Notes under the pieces: generated by a model
Told to the model about the DNA's origin: nothing
Seen by the model: the letters and a program-made list of their open reading frames with translations, nothing else
Database searches by the model: none
Position numbers and translations under genes: made by a program
In this document: positions 49,215-61,456 of the stretch, piece after piece
Layout of the letters: every line of letters starts with the position of its first letter
Position numbering within the stretch: position 1 is the first letter of the stretch
Origin: Ipomoea triloba
Taxonomy: Eukaryota; Streptophyta; Magnoliopsida; Solanales; Convolvulaceae
NCBI RefSeq assembly: GCF_003576645.1
Contig: NC_044917.1
Span: 5,547,648-5,611,647 of the forward strand
Direction of reading: 5' to 3'
DNA: 64,000 nt

Positions 49215-51903
49215 TTACAGTTTGTGCAACAGAAGCGGAGCTCCATATTGAGGTTGCACAGTTATAACGGCGGTGGGGGCATGTGTGTACGAAGGGGAGA
49301 GCTCAAAAGAGTAACGCTGTAAAATCATGGCCATTACCAGTTTTGCTTCGATCATTGCGAAGTTTAGCCCAACACATATTCGAGGTCCTCCACCAAAGGG
49401 AAAGAAAGTTAGTTGTCCTTCAGTTGCCCTTGACACTCCTTCACTGAATCTCTCCGGTTTGAACTCTTTTGCATCCTCGCCCCATATCTTTTCATCGTGA
49501 TGAATTAACATCATTGGCATTAAGATTAGAACCTCCGGGGGAAGCATTAGGTCTCCTAGCCTAGTTTCATGTTTTGTCTGTCGAGTCATTGATATCGAAG
49601 GTGGGTATAGTCTGAAAGATTCATTTAGAATCATTGTCACCTGTTTTTGGCCATATACATGTTTAGTATGGAGATTCAAAAAGTTGATAATGGAATGTGT
49701 ACCAAATTAAATTGTTTAGTGTACTTACAATTTTCATATGATTTAATCCGTTGATATCTGGTTTATCTTTACCGAATAGTCGAAAAACCTCTTCTCTAGC
49801 TCTTGTTTGCCATTCTTGATGCCTACTCAACAAGATTATAGTCCAAACAAGCAACACAGAGGTGGTCTCTTGACCAGCAAAATAAAACAACTTGCACTCT
49901 TCAATCACTTCTCCCGTGGTCATTCCAAAATCACTATTTCCATGTTTTTCAATTTCTTTAAAATTTGATTCCAATAATATGCCCAATAGATCATCCTTAC
50001 TACCTTCCCCTGCTTTCATTGCCTTCACTCTCTTGTCAATTATACACCTAATTGATGCATGAACCTGCTTCACAATTTCCTTCATTCTTCTGTTCTTCCT
50101 AGTTGGTAAGAACCTGCACCAATAATTCATCAACTCAATAGAGAACCACAACTACTTTATTATCAAGAGGAACATAAAATTAAAGCTAACCGGATGACAT
50201 AATTCAATTGCTGGTTGGCCAATTCAAAAAGAGTTTATAACTTTATTTCGCTAGCTAACAACAATAGCAAATTAAAGTGATATATAAGGCCCTTCTGAAT
50301 TGGAGTACGTGCAATTCTTTAATTTTACCTCAATCCTGGTATATATATAGACTCCAAAACTTGTACCCTATGCTGGATTTGCTCCTTTTGGAGTTCAAAT
50401 ATCTTTCTTCCTTCTTCATAGTTACTTCCGAATGCAGTTCTTGAAATTGCATCACCGCTCAGGTGTTGAAGGTGAGGCCACACATCCACCTCGGCTAAAC
50501 CTTGCTCACCCACTTTCTTCTCCCATTCGCCCAACATTTCAATACAGCTCATGTAGAAAGCTGGTACCATATGCTGCACTTATTATGAATTCATTATTTT
50601 TAATTAGAACGTACAAAATTAAAGCAAAATGAAAGGAAACTTGGGAAGAAACTAACCAACCTTTAACTTCTCCATATGAAAAGCAGGATTGATGATTCTT
50701 CTATGTTTGGACCATTTTTCTTCTTCGTAAGTTGCAACTCCTTGGACTAGCAGTTTGGTCAGCGGATTGTAAGTAGGCTTATGATACACAGTGTACTTAG
50801 TTAAGACTTCCTTTATGAGTTCAGGTTCCTTGATGAGTACCATTGGGTTTGTCCCATGCCATACAAACGAATTCTCACCTTCCATGAAAAACAAAGCTTT
50901 GTATTTTCTTACAATATAATAATTGTAGTCAATAACTCTAAACATATATAATTCAAATCTCTTGATTTAAGTATTAATTAGTGACTGTAATATTCAAACA
51001 CCCTTTTATATTCTAAACTATTTGTTTGAAGAGTTTAATTTTGAACTTTTACGTAGATATTTTTATACATTATATTTTTAAAAACCATGTTATGTTGTTC
51101 ATTTTTAAATAATTTGTGCACAAACTCAACAAGTTTGGGTTAAAAATTATAATTGTTATAAAATACAAATGTTTGACGATATCAATTTATCAAACTTTAA
51201 TTTACAAGTTTTTAAATATTCTATGCATAATAGGGTATATCTGTGTAGTGTTATGACACATCTGTTATCATTTCAAATATGTAGTCATATATCGAATCTT
51301 GGGTGGGGACATTGATTATTTGGGCTGAAATATTAAAAAAAAAAAAAAAGTATAGAACAAATACATTATGTAAATAACCATGAGTGTTTCAAAAAAAAAA
51401 AAATTGGTATACTTGTCAAGAAATACAATTTTTTTTTCACTAAATTTAAATGTTTGGATATAATTATTGCCACAAGACTTGTGTGTGTTCCAAAATTCAT
51501 TATATCTAATCAGTTCCCTAATTCGCAATATCAATATTAGATTTCTAACAATTTAGAAACGGATTCGAGCCAAATAATAGTGAATCTTGAAATCAGCCCA
51601 CACAAAAGATAGATTGTGAAACATACCATTTCTTTGGATGGCATCAACATAGAAAGGAATGACTCTTGGGGATATGTCATCTGATGAGAGATTCATTGGC
51701 TTGGACATAGCTTCTTTGTTGCTCTTGGATAGCTGTTTGAGGTCCCCAAAGACGAAATTATATTTGTTCCCCTTTAGGCCCTGCTGTCTGAGGCACTTCT
51801 CTAATTTTCTTGGCCTAAACCATGCCCAGTTCACAACTGTCCATAGGTACACCATGAAAACAACAGCAAAAGAAACAGCTGCCATACCAAACACCATCTC
51901 CAT
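49215..51903 (-). CDS. CYP72A: CYP72A cytochrome P450, gene G
   Basis: Exons 51903-51627, 50878-50661, 50573-50329, 50113-49729 and 49640-49215 encode 516 aa starting [12 protein letters not shown]. One codon more than F in exon 1 (NLSSDDISP). Motifs: WSKHR, AGQETT (326-331), ESFR for Exx[16 protein letters not shown] with Cys464. The exon 3 tail differs from its sisters ([18 protein letters not shown]). The exon 2 acceptor is GGAAG, weaker than the CAG/TAG used elsewhere. TATA box CTATATAAAC (51986-51977) lies about 80 bp upstream of the ATG, and the satellite array begins right behind it. Confidence 0.93.
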
Positions 51904-51977
51904 CTTTGTTCCAGAAATGTTTCTAGTAATTCTCTTCTTACTTTCTGTATAATTGAAGAGGCAGGGTCTGAGATTTG

Positions 51978-51985
51978 TTTATATA
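51978..51985 (-). promoter_or_regulatory. TATA box of gene G at the satellite edge
   Basis: TATATAAA on the minus strand. The base immediately upstream (51986 onward) is already the first satellite unit (GGGGTGGATTCTCAA). Confidence 0.65.
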
Positions 51986-54661
51986 GGGGTGGATTCTCAA
52001 ATCTCAGTGCAGAAATTTTTTGAAAAGCGTGGACAAATACTATATACATATTAGTGTAAATGCTTAAATTAAGGTGAACTTTTACTTTATTGGTGTAAAA
52101 GTCAAAAGTATGACATATAGACATATAATAAATGCAGATTTTTTTTAGATTGTGTGAACAAAATAGAGAAGATTTTGTGGATAAGCCAAAAAAAGAAAAA
52201 ACTACAATGTACTTGCCCTTTTTAATTAGAAATTAATTTTTCCCTATCTTTTCAAATTACACAATACTGTACACATACGGTATATTTACGTTATATTTGA
52301 TATTATATAATTATTTTACTTTTTTTTTTTTAAATAAAGACTCCTATTTGTACTCTTTTATTAATTCTTGTTCGGTTGTTCCGTTGCTTCAGCCGGTAAT
52401 TGTCGTTCTAATTTTATTGAGAAAATATAAAGAGAATAATGAACTTCTTTATTAAATTTTGGCTCAAATATAGGATTTAAATAGGTGTCATAATTTATTC
52501 TAACTAATTAGAATTTTAATATTACATAGAATATTATGTAAATTTAATATAGGGGTGGATTCTCAATGCAGAAATATTTTGAAAAGTGTGGACAAATATT
52601 ATATACATATTACACGTTATGCTGTAAATGCTTAAATTAAGGTGAATTTTTACTTTGTTGGTGTAAAAGTCAAAAGTAACGCATATAGACATGCAATAAA
52701 TGCAGAATTTTTTTTTAGAAAGTGTGAACAAAATAGGGAAGATTTTGGGGACAAGCCAAAAAAAGAAAAAACTACAATGTACTCGCCGTTTTTAACTAAA
52801 AGTTAATTTTTCCATATCTTTTCAAATTAAACAATACTATACACATACGGGATATTTACGTTATATTTGATATTATATAATTTTTTTTTATTAATAAAGA
52901 CTCCTATTTGTACCCTTTTATTAATTCTTGTTCGGTTGTTCCGTTGCTTCAGCCGGTCATTGTCGTTCTAATTTTATTGAGAAAATATTAAGAGAATAAT
53001 GAACTTCTTTATTAAATTTCGACTCAAATATAGGATTTAAATATGTGTCATAATTTATTCTAACTAATTAGAATTTTAATATTACATAGAATATTATGTA
53101 AATTTAATATAGGGGTGGATTCTCAATGCCATTTTTTTTGAAAAGTGTGGATAAATACTATATACATATTACATGTTATGCTGTAAATGTTTAAATTAAG
53201 GTGAATTTTCACTTTGTCGGTGGAAAAGTCAAAAGTAACACATGTAGACATGCAATAAATGCAAATTTTTTCTGGAAAGTGTGAACGAAATAGGAAAATT
53301 TTTGGGGACAAGCCAAAAAAGAAAAAACTACAATATACTTGCCCTTTTTAATTAGAAATTAATTTTTCCCTATCTTTTCAAATTACACAATACTGTACAC
53401 ATACGGTATATTTACGTTATATTTGATATTGTATAATTATTTTACTTTTTTTTTTAAATAAAGACTCCTATTTGTACTCTTTTATTAATTCTTATTCGGT
53501 TGTTCCGTTGCTTCAGCCGTTCATTGTCGTTCTAATTTTATTGAGAAAATATTAAGAGAATAATGAACTTCTTTATTAAATTTTGGCTCAAATATAGGAT
53601 TTAAATAGGTGTCATAATTTATTCTAACTAATTAGAATTTTAATATTACATAGAATATTATGTAAATTTAATATAAGGGTGGATTCTCAATGCATAAATA
53701 TTTTGAAAAGTGTGGACAAATATTATATACATATTACACGTTATGCTGTAAATGCTTAAATTAAGGTGAATTTTTACTTTGTTGGTGTAAAAGTCAAAAG
53801 TAACGCATATAGACATGCAATAAATGCAGAAATTTTTTTTAGAAAGTGTGAACAAAATAGGGAAGATTTTGGGGACAAGCCAAAAAAAGAAAAAACTACA
53901 ATGTACTCGCTGTTTTTAATTAAAAGTTAATTTTTCCCTATCTTTTCAAATTACACAATATTGTACACATACGGGATATTTACGTTATATTTCATATTAT
54001 ATAATTATTTTACTTTTTTTTTTTAATAAAGGCTCCTATTGGTACCCTTTTATTAATTCTTGTTCGGTTGTTCCGTTGCTTCAGCCTGTCATTGTTGTTC
54101 TAATTTTATTGAGAAAATATTAAGAGAATAATGAACTTCTTTATTAAATTTAGGCTCAAATATAGGATTTAAATAGGTGTGATAATTTATTCTACCTAAT
54201 TAGAATTTTAATATTACATACAATATTATGTAAATTTAATATCGAGGTGGATTCTCAATGCAGAAATTTTTTGAAAAGTGTGGACAAATACTATATACAT
54301 ATTAGACGTTATGCTGGAAATGCTTAAATTAAGGTGAATTTTTACTTTGTCAGTGTAAAAGTCAAAAGTAACGCATGTAGACATGCAATAAATGCAATTT
54401 TTGTTGGAAAGTGTGAACGAAATAAGAAAATTTTTGGGGACAAGCCAAAAATGAAAAAATTACAATGTACTTGCCCTTTTTAATTAAAAATTAATTTTTC
54501 CCTATCTTTTCAAATTTCACAATACTGTACACATACGGTGTATTTACGTTATATATGATATTATATAATTATTTTACTTTTTTTTTTTTAAATAAAGACT
54601 CCTATGTGTACTCTTTTATTAATTCTTGTTCGGTTGTTCCGTTGCTTCAGCCGGTCATTGT
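51986..54661. repeat. Satellite array, about 565-bp unit, five copies
   Basis: Unit start GGTGGATTCTCAA at 51988, 52554, 53114, 53678 and 54246 (steps 566, 560, 564, 568). The last unit ends at TTCAGCCGGTCATTG near 54661. Units share TGTTCGGTTGTTCCGTTGCT and ACACATACGG blocks. The roughly 60-codon minus-strand frames in each unit are not genes. The array occupies the upstream region of gene G. Confidence 0.95.
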
Positions 54662-54976
54662 TTGAGTTTATACAACTTTCCCATATATATTCACCTATAG
54701 CATTATTTGATTGAATTTTTAATATTTGATTACTAATTATGTTAATTTCTTTTAATATTTGCCTCACACCATTGGTTGTTCGCCTTTCATTATTAAAAGT
54801 TGCAAATTAAGGGTGTGTTTGGTTCATGGGTTTACACACTATGAATGTGAATTAAAAATTGAATACTATGAGTGTGCGCGGAAGAGTAGAGAAATGTAAT
54901 AAATTAATAATAGGTTACCATAGACAAAAAGGATTATTGCATTTAACGATTTGAACTGTGAATCATTTGATTCAAN

Positions 54977-56130
54977 AAATGCAGAAATTTTTTTTAGAAA
55001 GTGTGAACAAAATAGGGAAGATTTTGGGGACAAGCCAAAAAAAGAAAAAACTACAATGTACTCGCTGTTTTTAATTAAAAGTTAATTTTTCCCTATCTTT
55101 TCAAATTACACAATATTGTACACATACGGGATATTTACGTTATATTTCATATTATATAATTATTTTACTTTTTTTTTTTAATAAAGGCTCCTATTGGTAC
55201 CCTTTTATTAATTCTTGTTCGGTTGTTCCGTTGCTTCAGCCTGTCATTGTTGTTCTAATTTTATTGAGAAAATATTAAGAGAATAATGAACTTCTTTATT
55301 AAATTTAGGCTCAAATATAGGATTTAAATAGGTGTGATAATTTATTCTACCTAATTAGAATTTTAATATTACATACAATATTATGTAAATTTAATATCGA
55401 GGTGGATTCTCAATGCAGAAATTTTTTGAAAAGTGTGGACAAATACTATATACATATTAGACGTTATGCTGGAAATGCTTAAATTAAGGTGAATTTTTAC
55501 TTTGTCAGTGTAAAAGTCAAAAGTAACGCATGTAGACATGCAATAAATGCAATTTTTGTTGGAAAGTGTGAACGAAATAAGAAAATTTTTGGGGACAAGC
55601 CAAAAATGAAAAAATTACAATGTACTTGCCCTTTTTAATTAAAAATTAATTTTTCCCTATCTTTTCAAATTTCACAATACTGTACACATACGGTGTATTT
55701 ACGTTATATATGATATTATATAATTATTTTACTTTTTTTTTTTTAAATAAAGACTCCTATGTGTACTCTTTTATTAATTCTTGTTCGGTTGTTCCGTTGC
55801 TTCAGCCGGTCATTGTTTGAGTTTATACAACTTTCCCATATATATTCACCTATAGCATTATTTGATTGAATTTTTAATATTTGATTACTAATTATGTTAA
55901 TTTCTTTTAATATTTGCCTCACACCATTGGTTGTTCGCCTTTCATTATTAAAAGTTGCAAATTAAGGGTGTGTTTGGTTCATGGGTTTACACACTATGAA
56001 TGTGAATTAAAAATTGAATACTATGAGTGTGCGCGGAAGAGTAGAGAAATGTAATAAATTAATAATAGGTTACCATAGACAAAAAGGATTATTGCATTTA
56101 ACGATTTGAACTGTGAATCATTTGATTCAA
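54977..56130. other. Exact repeat of 53822-54975 across one N: likely assembly artefact
   Basis: 1154 bp appear identical to 53822-54975 at a constant offset of 1155, including non-satellite sequence (TTTGAGTTTATACAACTTTC through TTTGATTCAA). A single N at 54976 joins them. Two overlapping contig ends left unmerged explain this better than biology. Confidence 0.85.
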
Positions 56131-56531
56131 ATTACGGTTCACTAATATAAAAATTCTAATCTTGTTTTTTTTTTTTTTTTTTTTTTAATGAGGAGGAAAA
56201 TTCATAGTGGCTATTCGAAATTTAAGTTATTGAGTTGAACTAACTTTTGACCAAGTTTAGAAAGAAACAAGGATTAAATTACTTGAATCTTCATGCATAG
56301 TAAGAATGCTAACATCAATTGATATTTATTTAATTACATAATTAGAACACAAGAAATACAATTATTTAAATATATTAAAGATAATGATAGTCCCAGATGT
56401 ATAATACATAAGCTGGTAAGCATAGTACAAGTACTCTGAGATAAAACACGCACTCAAGATTCAAGAAGCTAAGCTAAGCTTAAGCAGTATTTTCAAAAGC
56501 AACTTTATTTAGTATTCATACAAACCTTAAT
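56131..56531. other. 3' flank of gene H, no gene seen
   Basis: A T-run of about 22 at 56166-56187, then AT-rich DNA leading to the gene H stop codon. Confidence 0.4.
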
Positions 56532-58838
56532 CTAATTGTTCTCTAGTTTTCTCAGAATTAACTGAGCGCCATACTGAGGTATGAGAGCCATTCCAGCTTG
56601 AGGAGCATGCGCATAAGACGGGGACAACTCGAAAGCATAGCCCCGTAGGATCATAGCCAATGTCATCTTGGCCTCTAACATGGCGAAGTTCAGTCCGATG
56701 CAAATCCGAGGTCCCCACCCGAATGGGAAGAAGCATAACTTCCCTTTCGTTGCTTTGCTAATCCCTTCGCTGAACCTCTCTGGCTTGAACTCCTTTGCAT
56801 CTTCGCCCCACATTTCTTCATCATGATGCAGTACAATGACTGGGATGTGGATATGAATTCCGGCCGGTAAGGTTATGTTTCCCAGTTCGGCGTCTTGTTC
56901 AATAGCTCGAGTGAATAGAACTCCCGGTGGATACAACCTCAAAACCTCGTTCAGGATCATAGTTACCTAGACAAATTGGCAAGTTTATATATGGCTCTGA
57001 TATGATTTTGTTTTTTTAAGTACTATTGACTCTGTTAGAACGTAGTATCTGTCCATAGCTACTGAACAGATATCTGATATGGCTATAATATGATAGATGC
57101 TGAAAGTTCAGAAGATGAGATGAGAAAGAATACTAACAATTTTGAGTTGGTTTAGCTTGTCGGAATCTGGTTCCTCAGTTGTGCCAATGACTTGTAAAAC
57201 CTCTTGTCTAGCTCGTTCTTGCCAGTCCAAATGCTTACCTAGTAAGATCATGGTCCAGAGCAGTAAAGTTGAGGTTGTCTCAAGCCCGGCTAAGTAGAAT
57301 AGCTTGCACTCCTCAACTATTTCGTCTATACTCATTCCGTAGCTCTTACTTCTATGCTGTTGGATTTCAGTGAGGTTTGATTCCAGCATTATGCCCAACA
57401 AGTCATCATTTCTTGATCCCCCTGCCTCAATTGCCCTCATTCTTTTATCAATCATTCCTAGTACTAATGATCTCACTTCGTTAAAGATGTGCTTCATCCT
57501 CCTGTTCCTTTTGGTTGGCAGAAAGCTATATATACAGAGAAAGGAATACAAAATCAAGATTCAAGAATCCATGAGTCTATTGGGACAACCAGTCAAGTTG
57601 ATTAGATTGTTGACTAGGTAACTAGAATGGTACAAATACGTTCGACTCTCACTAGGAGTAGCCTATTGGCCTTCTTTATTTGAGCCACTTAGTTATATCT
57701 CCTTGTCATTCTCTGCTGATTAGGGTCACAACGTAATGATTACCCTTGAATAGTGGTTAAGGGTTGTTCTGATTACTTAAAAAAAAGTTAAAAATCCAAG
57801 AAATCAAGAATCTATTGTTGAAAATTGCAGGATATGATTGATGGTGTGATTACCTTAAACCTGGAATGTTCAAGGAGCGTACTACTTGAATAGTAAGCAC
57901 TCCTTGTTCTTCTTGAAGTTCAAATATCTTTTTTCCTTCATCATAGTTACTGCCAAAGGCTGCTCTTGAAATCCCATCAGCTGTGAGTGTTCTGAGATAA
58001 GGCCAAACATCCAACTCCGATCCTTCTGCGCCCACAAGTTTTTCCCATTTGCTTAGCATCTCCGAACAGCTCAAATAGAATGCTGGTACCATATTCTATA
58101 TATGTGCAACAAAAACATAATCTGTATTATCAGTACCATTCAAGAACAGACCATTAAATATCTATCTGTTTAGCACAGTAAACCATGAATTTGATAGAAT
58201 AAGAAATCACTACCTTCAGTTTTTCTGCGTGAAAAGCTGGATTAAGAAGTCTTCTGTGCTTAGCCCATTTATCTTTCTCAAATGATACCACTCCATAGGC
58301 TAGCAGTTTAGTCAGTGGGTTACTTGGAGTCTTCTGAAACACAGTGTGTTTGGAGAATATCTCCCTTATAAGTTCAGGGTCCATGATGAAGACCTCTGGT
58401 TCTGGCCCCTTCCAGATAAAAGCATTCTTGCCTGCCAATAAAAACACAACATACACCAATAAGAAACAACCTTAAATTAATCAAAATTCTCAAACTAACC
58501 CCACAGAAATTCTTGATAACTAGATATACATGAGAGAGGAGGAATTGAAAACGTTAGTTCTTACCATAATTCTTGATAGTTTTGTGAAGGGATGGCAAAA
58601 CTCTAGGAAATATTTCATTGGTGAAACTGATAGGCTTGGAATTGGCTTCTTCAATCAACTTGAGAGTCTCTTTGTAGTCCCCGAATGGCGGCCGGTACGA
58701 GTTTCCATTGAAACCCTCTTGTCTGAGTCTCTTCTCCAACTTCTTTGGCTCAAACCATAACCAGCTCAAGGTTTTCCAGGCCAAATAAGCCAAGAAAAGT
58801 GCTGAACAAAGTATTGCAATGCTAAAGCTGCTCATCAT
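56532..58838 (-). CDS. CYP72A: CYP72A cytochrome P450, gene H
   Basis: Exons 58838-58565, 58431-58214, 58095-57854, 57525-57138 and 56966-56532 encode 518 aa starting [11 protein letters not shown] and its sister I differ from the other copies: exon 3 shorter by one codon, exon 4 longer by one, three extra C-terminal residues (KLENN end), KG in place of the usual LG after the exon 2 start, and NMVPAFY at the start of exon 3. Motifs: WAKHR, AGLETT (324-329; Leu for the usual Gln), EVLR (381-384), [15 protein letters not shown] with Cys463. The codon split by intron 3 reads Ser here but Arg in its sister I. Intron 3 holds a SINE shared with I; intron 4 holds a SINE tail absent from I. Confidence 0.92.
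57575..57785 (+). mobile_element. SINE-like element in intron 3 of gene H
   Basis: AGTCAAGTTGATTAGATTGT, GTAGCCTATTGGCCTTCTTT and TAGGGTCACAACG follow the block order of 25979-26267. The same insertion, shortened by a deletion, is at 62432-62600 in intron 3 of gene I, so it pre-dates the H/I duplication. Confidence 0.75.
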
Positions 58839-58873
58839 ATTCAGTATTTCTACTAAAATTGCCCAAATCCCAA

Positions 58874-59000
58874 CTCTATGTATAGTTTGATGAATAAAAA
58901 AGAAGACAATAAAGTAGTAGTGACCCAACTCTATATATAGTACAGTTGATGATTAAAAAGGAATACAATAAAGCCGAAGTGACCCAACTCTATATATATA
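58874..59000 (-). promoter_or_regulatory. Three tandem TATA modules upstream of gene H
   Basis: CTCTATGTATAG (58874-58885), CTCTATATATAG (58930-58941) and CTCTATATATAT (58989-59000) sit in near-repeats of about 57 bp that also share CAGTTGATGA and ACAATAAAG. On the minus strand each reads as a TATATATAGAG-type TATA box, starting about 36 bp upstream of the ATG. Confidence 0.6.
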
Positions 59001-59291
59001 CAGTTGATGAAATAAAGTAGAAGTTTCTCTCTTGTTTCCCTTTCGCCTTATCCGACTTTTCTTTCTTTGTGTGGGGATAAAGCTAACTTTGGCAGTAAAG
59101 TCAAAGGAGTCAAAGGATCTATGACTATATTCTTGCTTTGTGTGGGGAGAAAGCTAACACGTGTTTGCATTGTTTTAACGAGCAGTAGATATCAGCCAAT
59201 TATATTTTGACATGTCAGGTAGCTTGGATGGATTTGGCTGAGCATCCACACTTGTGAATGTTATGGGATTTTTGCAAATTAAAAAAATCAA

Positions 59292-59592
59292 GGCAAAATT
59301 ACACTTTTCATTCTAAGTTATAGGGTAATTGTTGAATTCTTCTCTAAGTATTAATCATACTCACTTTTCGTCTTCAATTTATCATTGAGTTTGCACTTTT
59401 CGTCCCTTTACTAATAAAATATTAGAAACAGAATTTGCAATTTTAGTTTAACTTAGAGACGAAAAGTAAGCACGAAAGGACGAAAAATATAACGCCAATA
59501 ATAACTTAGGGACCAAAGGTGAGCATGACCAATACTCAGTGACAAATTCTACAATTATGCTATAACTTATGGACAAAAAGTGTAATTTTTTC
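59292..59592. mobile_element. Foldback Mutator-like element, 9-bp TSD
   Basis: A 301-bp imperfect inverted repeat: GCAAAATTACACTTTT and CTAAGTTATAGGGTAATTGT on the left recur reverse-complemented on the right. Exact 9-bp flanks AAAAATCAA at 59283-59291 and 59593-59601. No transposase. Confidence 0.82.
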
Positions 59593-60577
59593 AAAAATCA
59601 AAGAAAGGGTTTTAACAAATGTGGGGATGGATTTTTAAGATAGTATGTTTTCCAAGTTAATGTTTTTTTTTTTTTTTGTGGGGCCCATCATGTAAGCAAA
59701 AAAAAAGGCAATGCAAAACTGAGATGCTGGGCATAAAGGGCAGGGAGTGCGCCCAGTAGGTGTGTGCGCGTTTCAATAACTTTTTCAATTTGATGTCAGC
59801 GTTTTTTTTTTTCTTTTTCTCCATTTTTTCTTGGCATCCTCTCTCTCTTGAATGTTACTTAAAAAAGGGGGATAAAGCTTGAGCTAACATGGTTGTTCTA
59901 AATGTAATCAAATTTTGTTAAAATATTACTCTCCCCGGCCCTAATTGCTTGTCACATTTTTTTTTTGCATGAACTTTAATGCAACAAAATTAATAATGGA
60001 GCTAGAGGAAGAGATGAATTTTGTATATATTCCTTCTTAGGGAGTACGATTTTACAAAGAGACGGGTATTTACAAGATAAAGATTAAATAAATAAAGATT
60101 TTACAAGATAAGGATAGTTATCCTTTGACTTATCACTTCCTCACAGCATTCAACATTATTACAATTTACAAGAGGTAATGTGTTCCATACCCCTTCACAT
60201 GAGTCAATCCTTTTTTAAACTTGGAAACTGATTGTGCTCCATACTCTCCATTATGAGTCAGTTCTTTTTTAAACTTGGAAACTGATTGTGTTGACAATGA
60301 CCATTTATGTTCAATGTGTCCTACCTGTAAATATTAACTCAAATTGGCCTATAGCTCAGTGGGTAAAGGCTCTTGTTTTTTAAACTAGGTGGTTATTTTA
60401 TTTTATAATGTTTATTATTTTAATACGTGCAAAAATTAAGTAATTTTTTTAATATTAAAATGATATCGTTTTGGATCGTGGTCTATACATAATTTGTCTT
60501 TAATCACACCTGTTATGTTGTAAATATTACAATTTCAGTTATAAGTATTATAATATTTTTTTTTTCAAAAGTAAAAC

Positions 60578-60672
60578 TAGTACTTTGACTCTGTTACAAT
60601 ATTGAAACTCAAACCCACAACCTTCCATATGAGAGAGCAACTTGGTGTCACTAGACCATAAGATCCTTAGCA
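60578..60672 (-). mobile_element. SINE, reverse copy
   Basis: The minus strand reads AAGGATCTTATGGTCTAGTG (A box) then GTGGGTTTGAGTTTC (B box) and the tail ATTGTAACAGAGTCAAAGTA, the same order as the SINE at 2251-2367. Confidence 0.7.
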
Positions 60673-60832
60673 CTTCACATATTAATATTACAATATTTAC
60701 ATTAGAATTACATTTTGTAAGTATCACAATTTCAATTATAAATATTCAATATTTATAGTTTACAATTATTTTTACCCTAAATAAATTTACAATCACATAT
60801 AAATACTACAATATATATATATATATATATAG

Positions 60833-61092
60833 GGTCATGTTCAGGTGTGGCTGTGCTCTCCCGTGCGGCCGTGCGGTTCACACCACTCAATGTTAAGAAA
60901 TACACCACTCAATGTTAAGAAACACACCACACAAATATGCACTGTGGTGTGTTTCTTAACATTATGATGTGTTTCATTGTGTTTCACTGTGGTGTGTTTC
61001 GTAACATTGAGTGGTGTATTTCGTAACATTGAGTGGTGTGTGACCGCACGGCCGCACGAGAGAGAGCACGACCGCATTTGAACCAAAATCTA
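60833..61092. mobile_element. MITE with GC-rich inverted ends in an AT microsatellite
   Basis: The left end runs CTGTGCTCTCCCGTGCGGCC then GTGCGGTTCACACCACTCAA; the right end is its near-complement (CACGGCCGCACGAGAGAGAG). TTAAGAAACACACCAC units repeat inside. It is embedded in (TA)n on both sides, so the target duplication cannot be read. Confidence 0.75.
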
Positions 61093-61456
61093 TATATATA
61101 TATATATATACCTATTATATAAGTAACAATTTATTTATTTCAAATTGGTATTAAATTTTCTGTAATACGTATTATGATTTATATCATAAGAAACAAACAA
61201 TTATTCTATATTCTACCTGTGTCGCAAATTAAAGTCCATAATACCGTCTCACACAAGTGTAACTCTTGTCAAAAAGTTATTTATCAACACTCGTATTAAA
61301 TATTTGACAAATCAAATACTGAGTATGTTAAAGTTGGTCAAATAAACTATATGTTGACTGATAAATTATTTTCCAAACACTTCATAACTGGATAAAAAAG
61401 ATTAAAAGAGAGGGATGATTTTCCAAATAAACTAAGCAGTATTCATTTTTCTCCAA

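Larger units (their letters stand above)
59002..60832. other. Intergenic H-I, no gene seen
   Basis: Contains the foldback at 59292-59592, a possible element edge at 59930-60045 (CTCCCCGGCCCTAATTGC ... GGGAGTAC), a truncated box-A-like TAGCTCAGTGGGTAAAGGC near 60355 and a reverse SINE at 60578-60672. No coding frame is supported. Confidence 0.5.

Noticed and set aside
52534..53855. Similar ~62-65 codon minus-strand frames in successive satellite units
   Set aside because: Their similarity is that of the satellite DNA. No ribosome or domain signal, and frames change between units.
60340..60420. A tRNA gene at CCTATAGCTCAGTGGGTAAAGG
   Set aside because: Only an A-box-like start is present; there is no anticodon arm or T arm, so it is a truncated tRNA-derived fragment at most.
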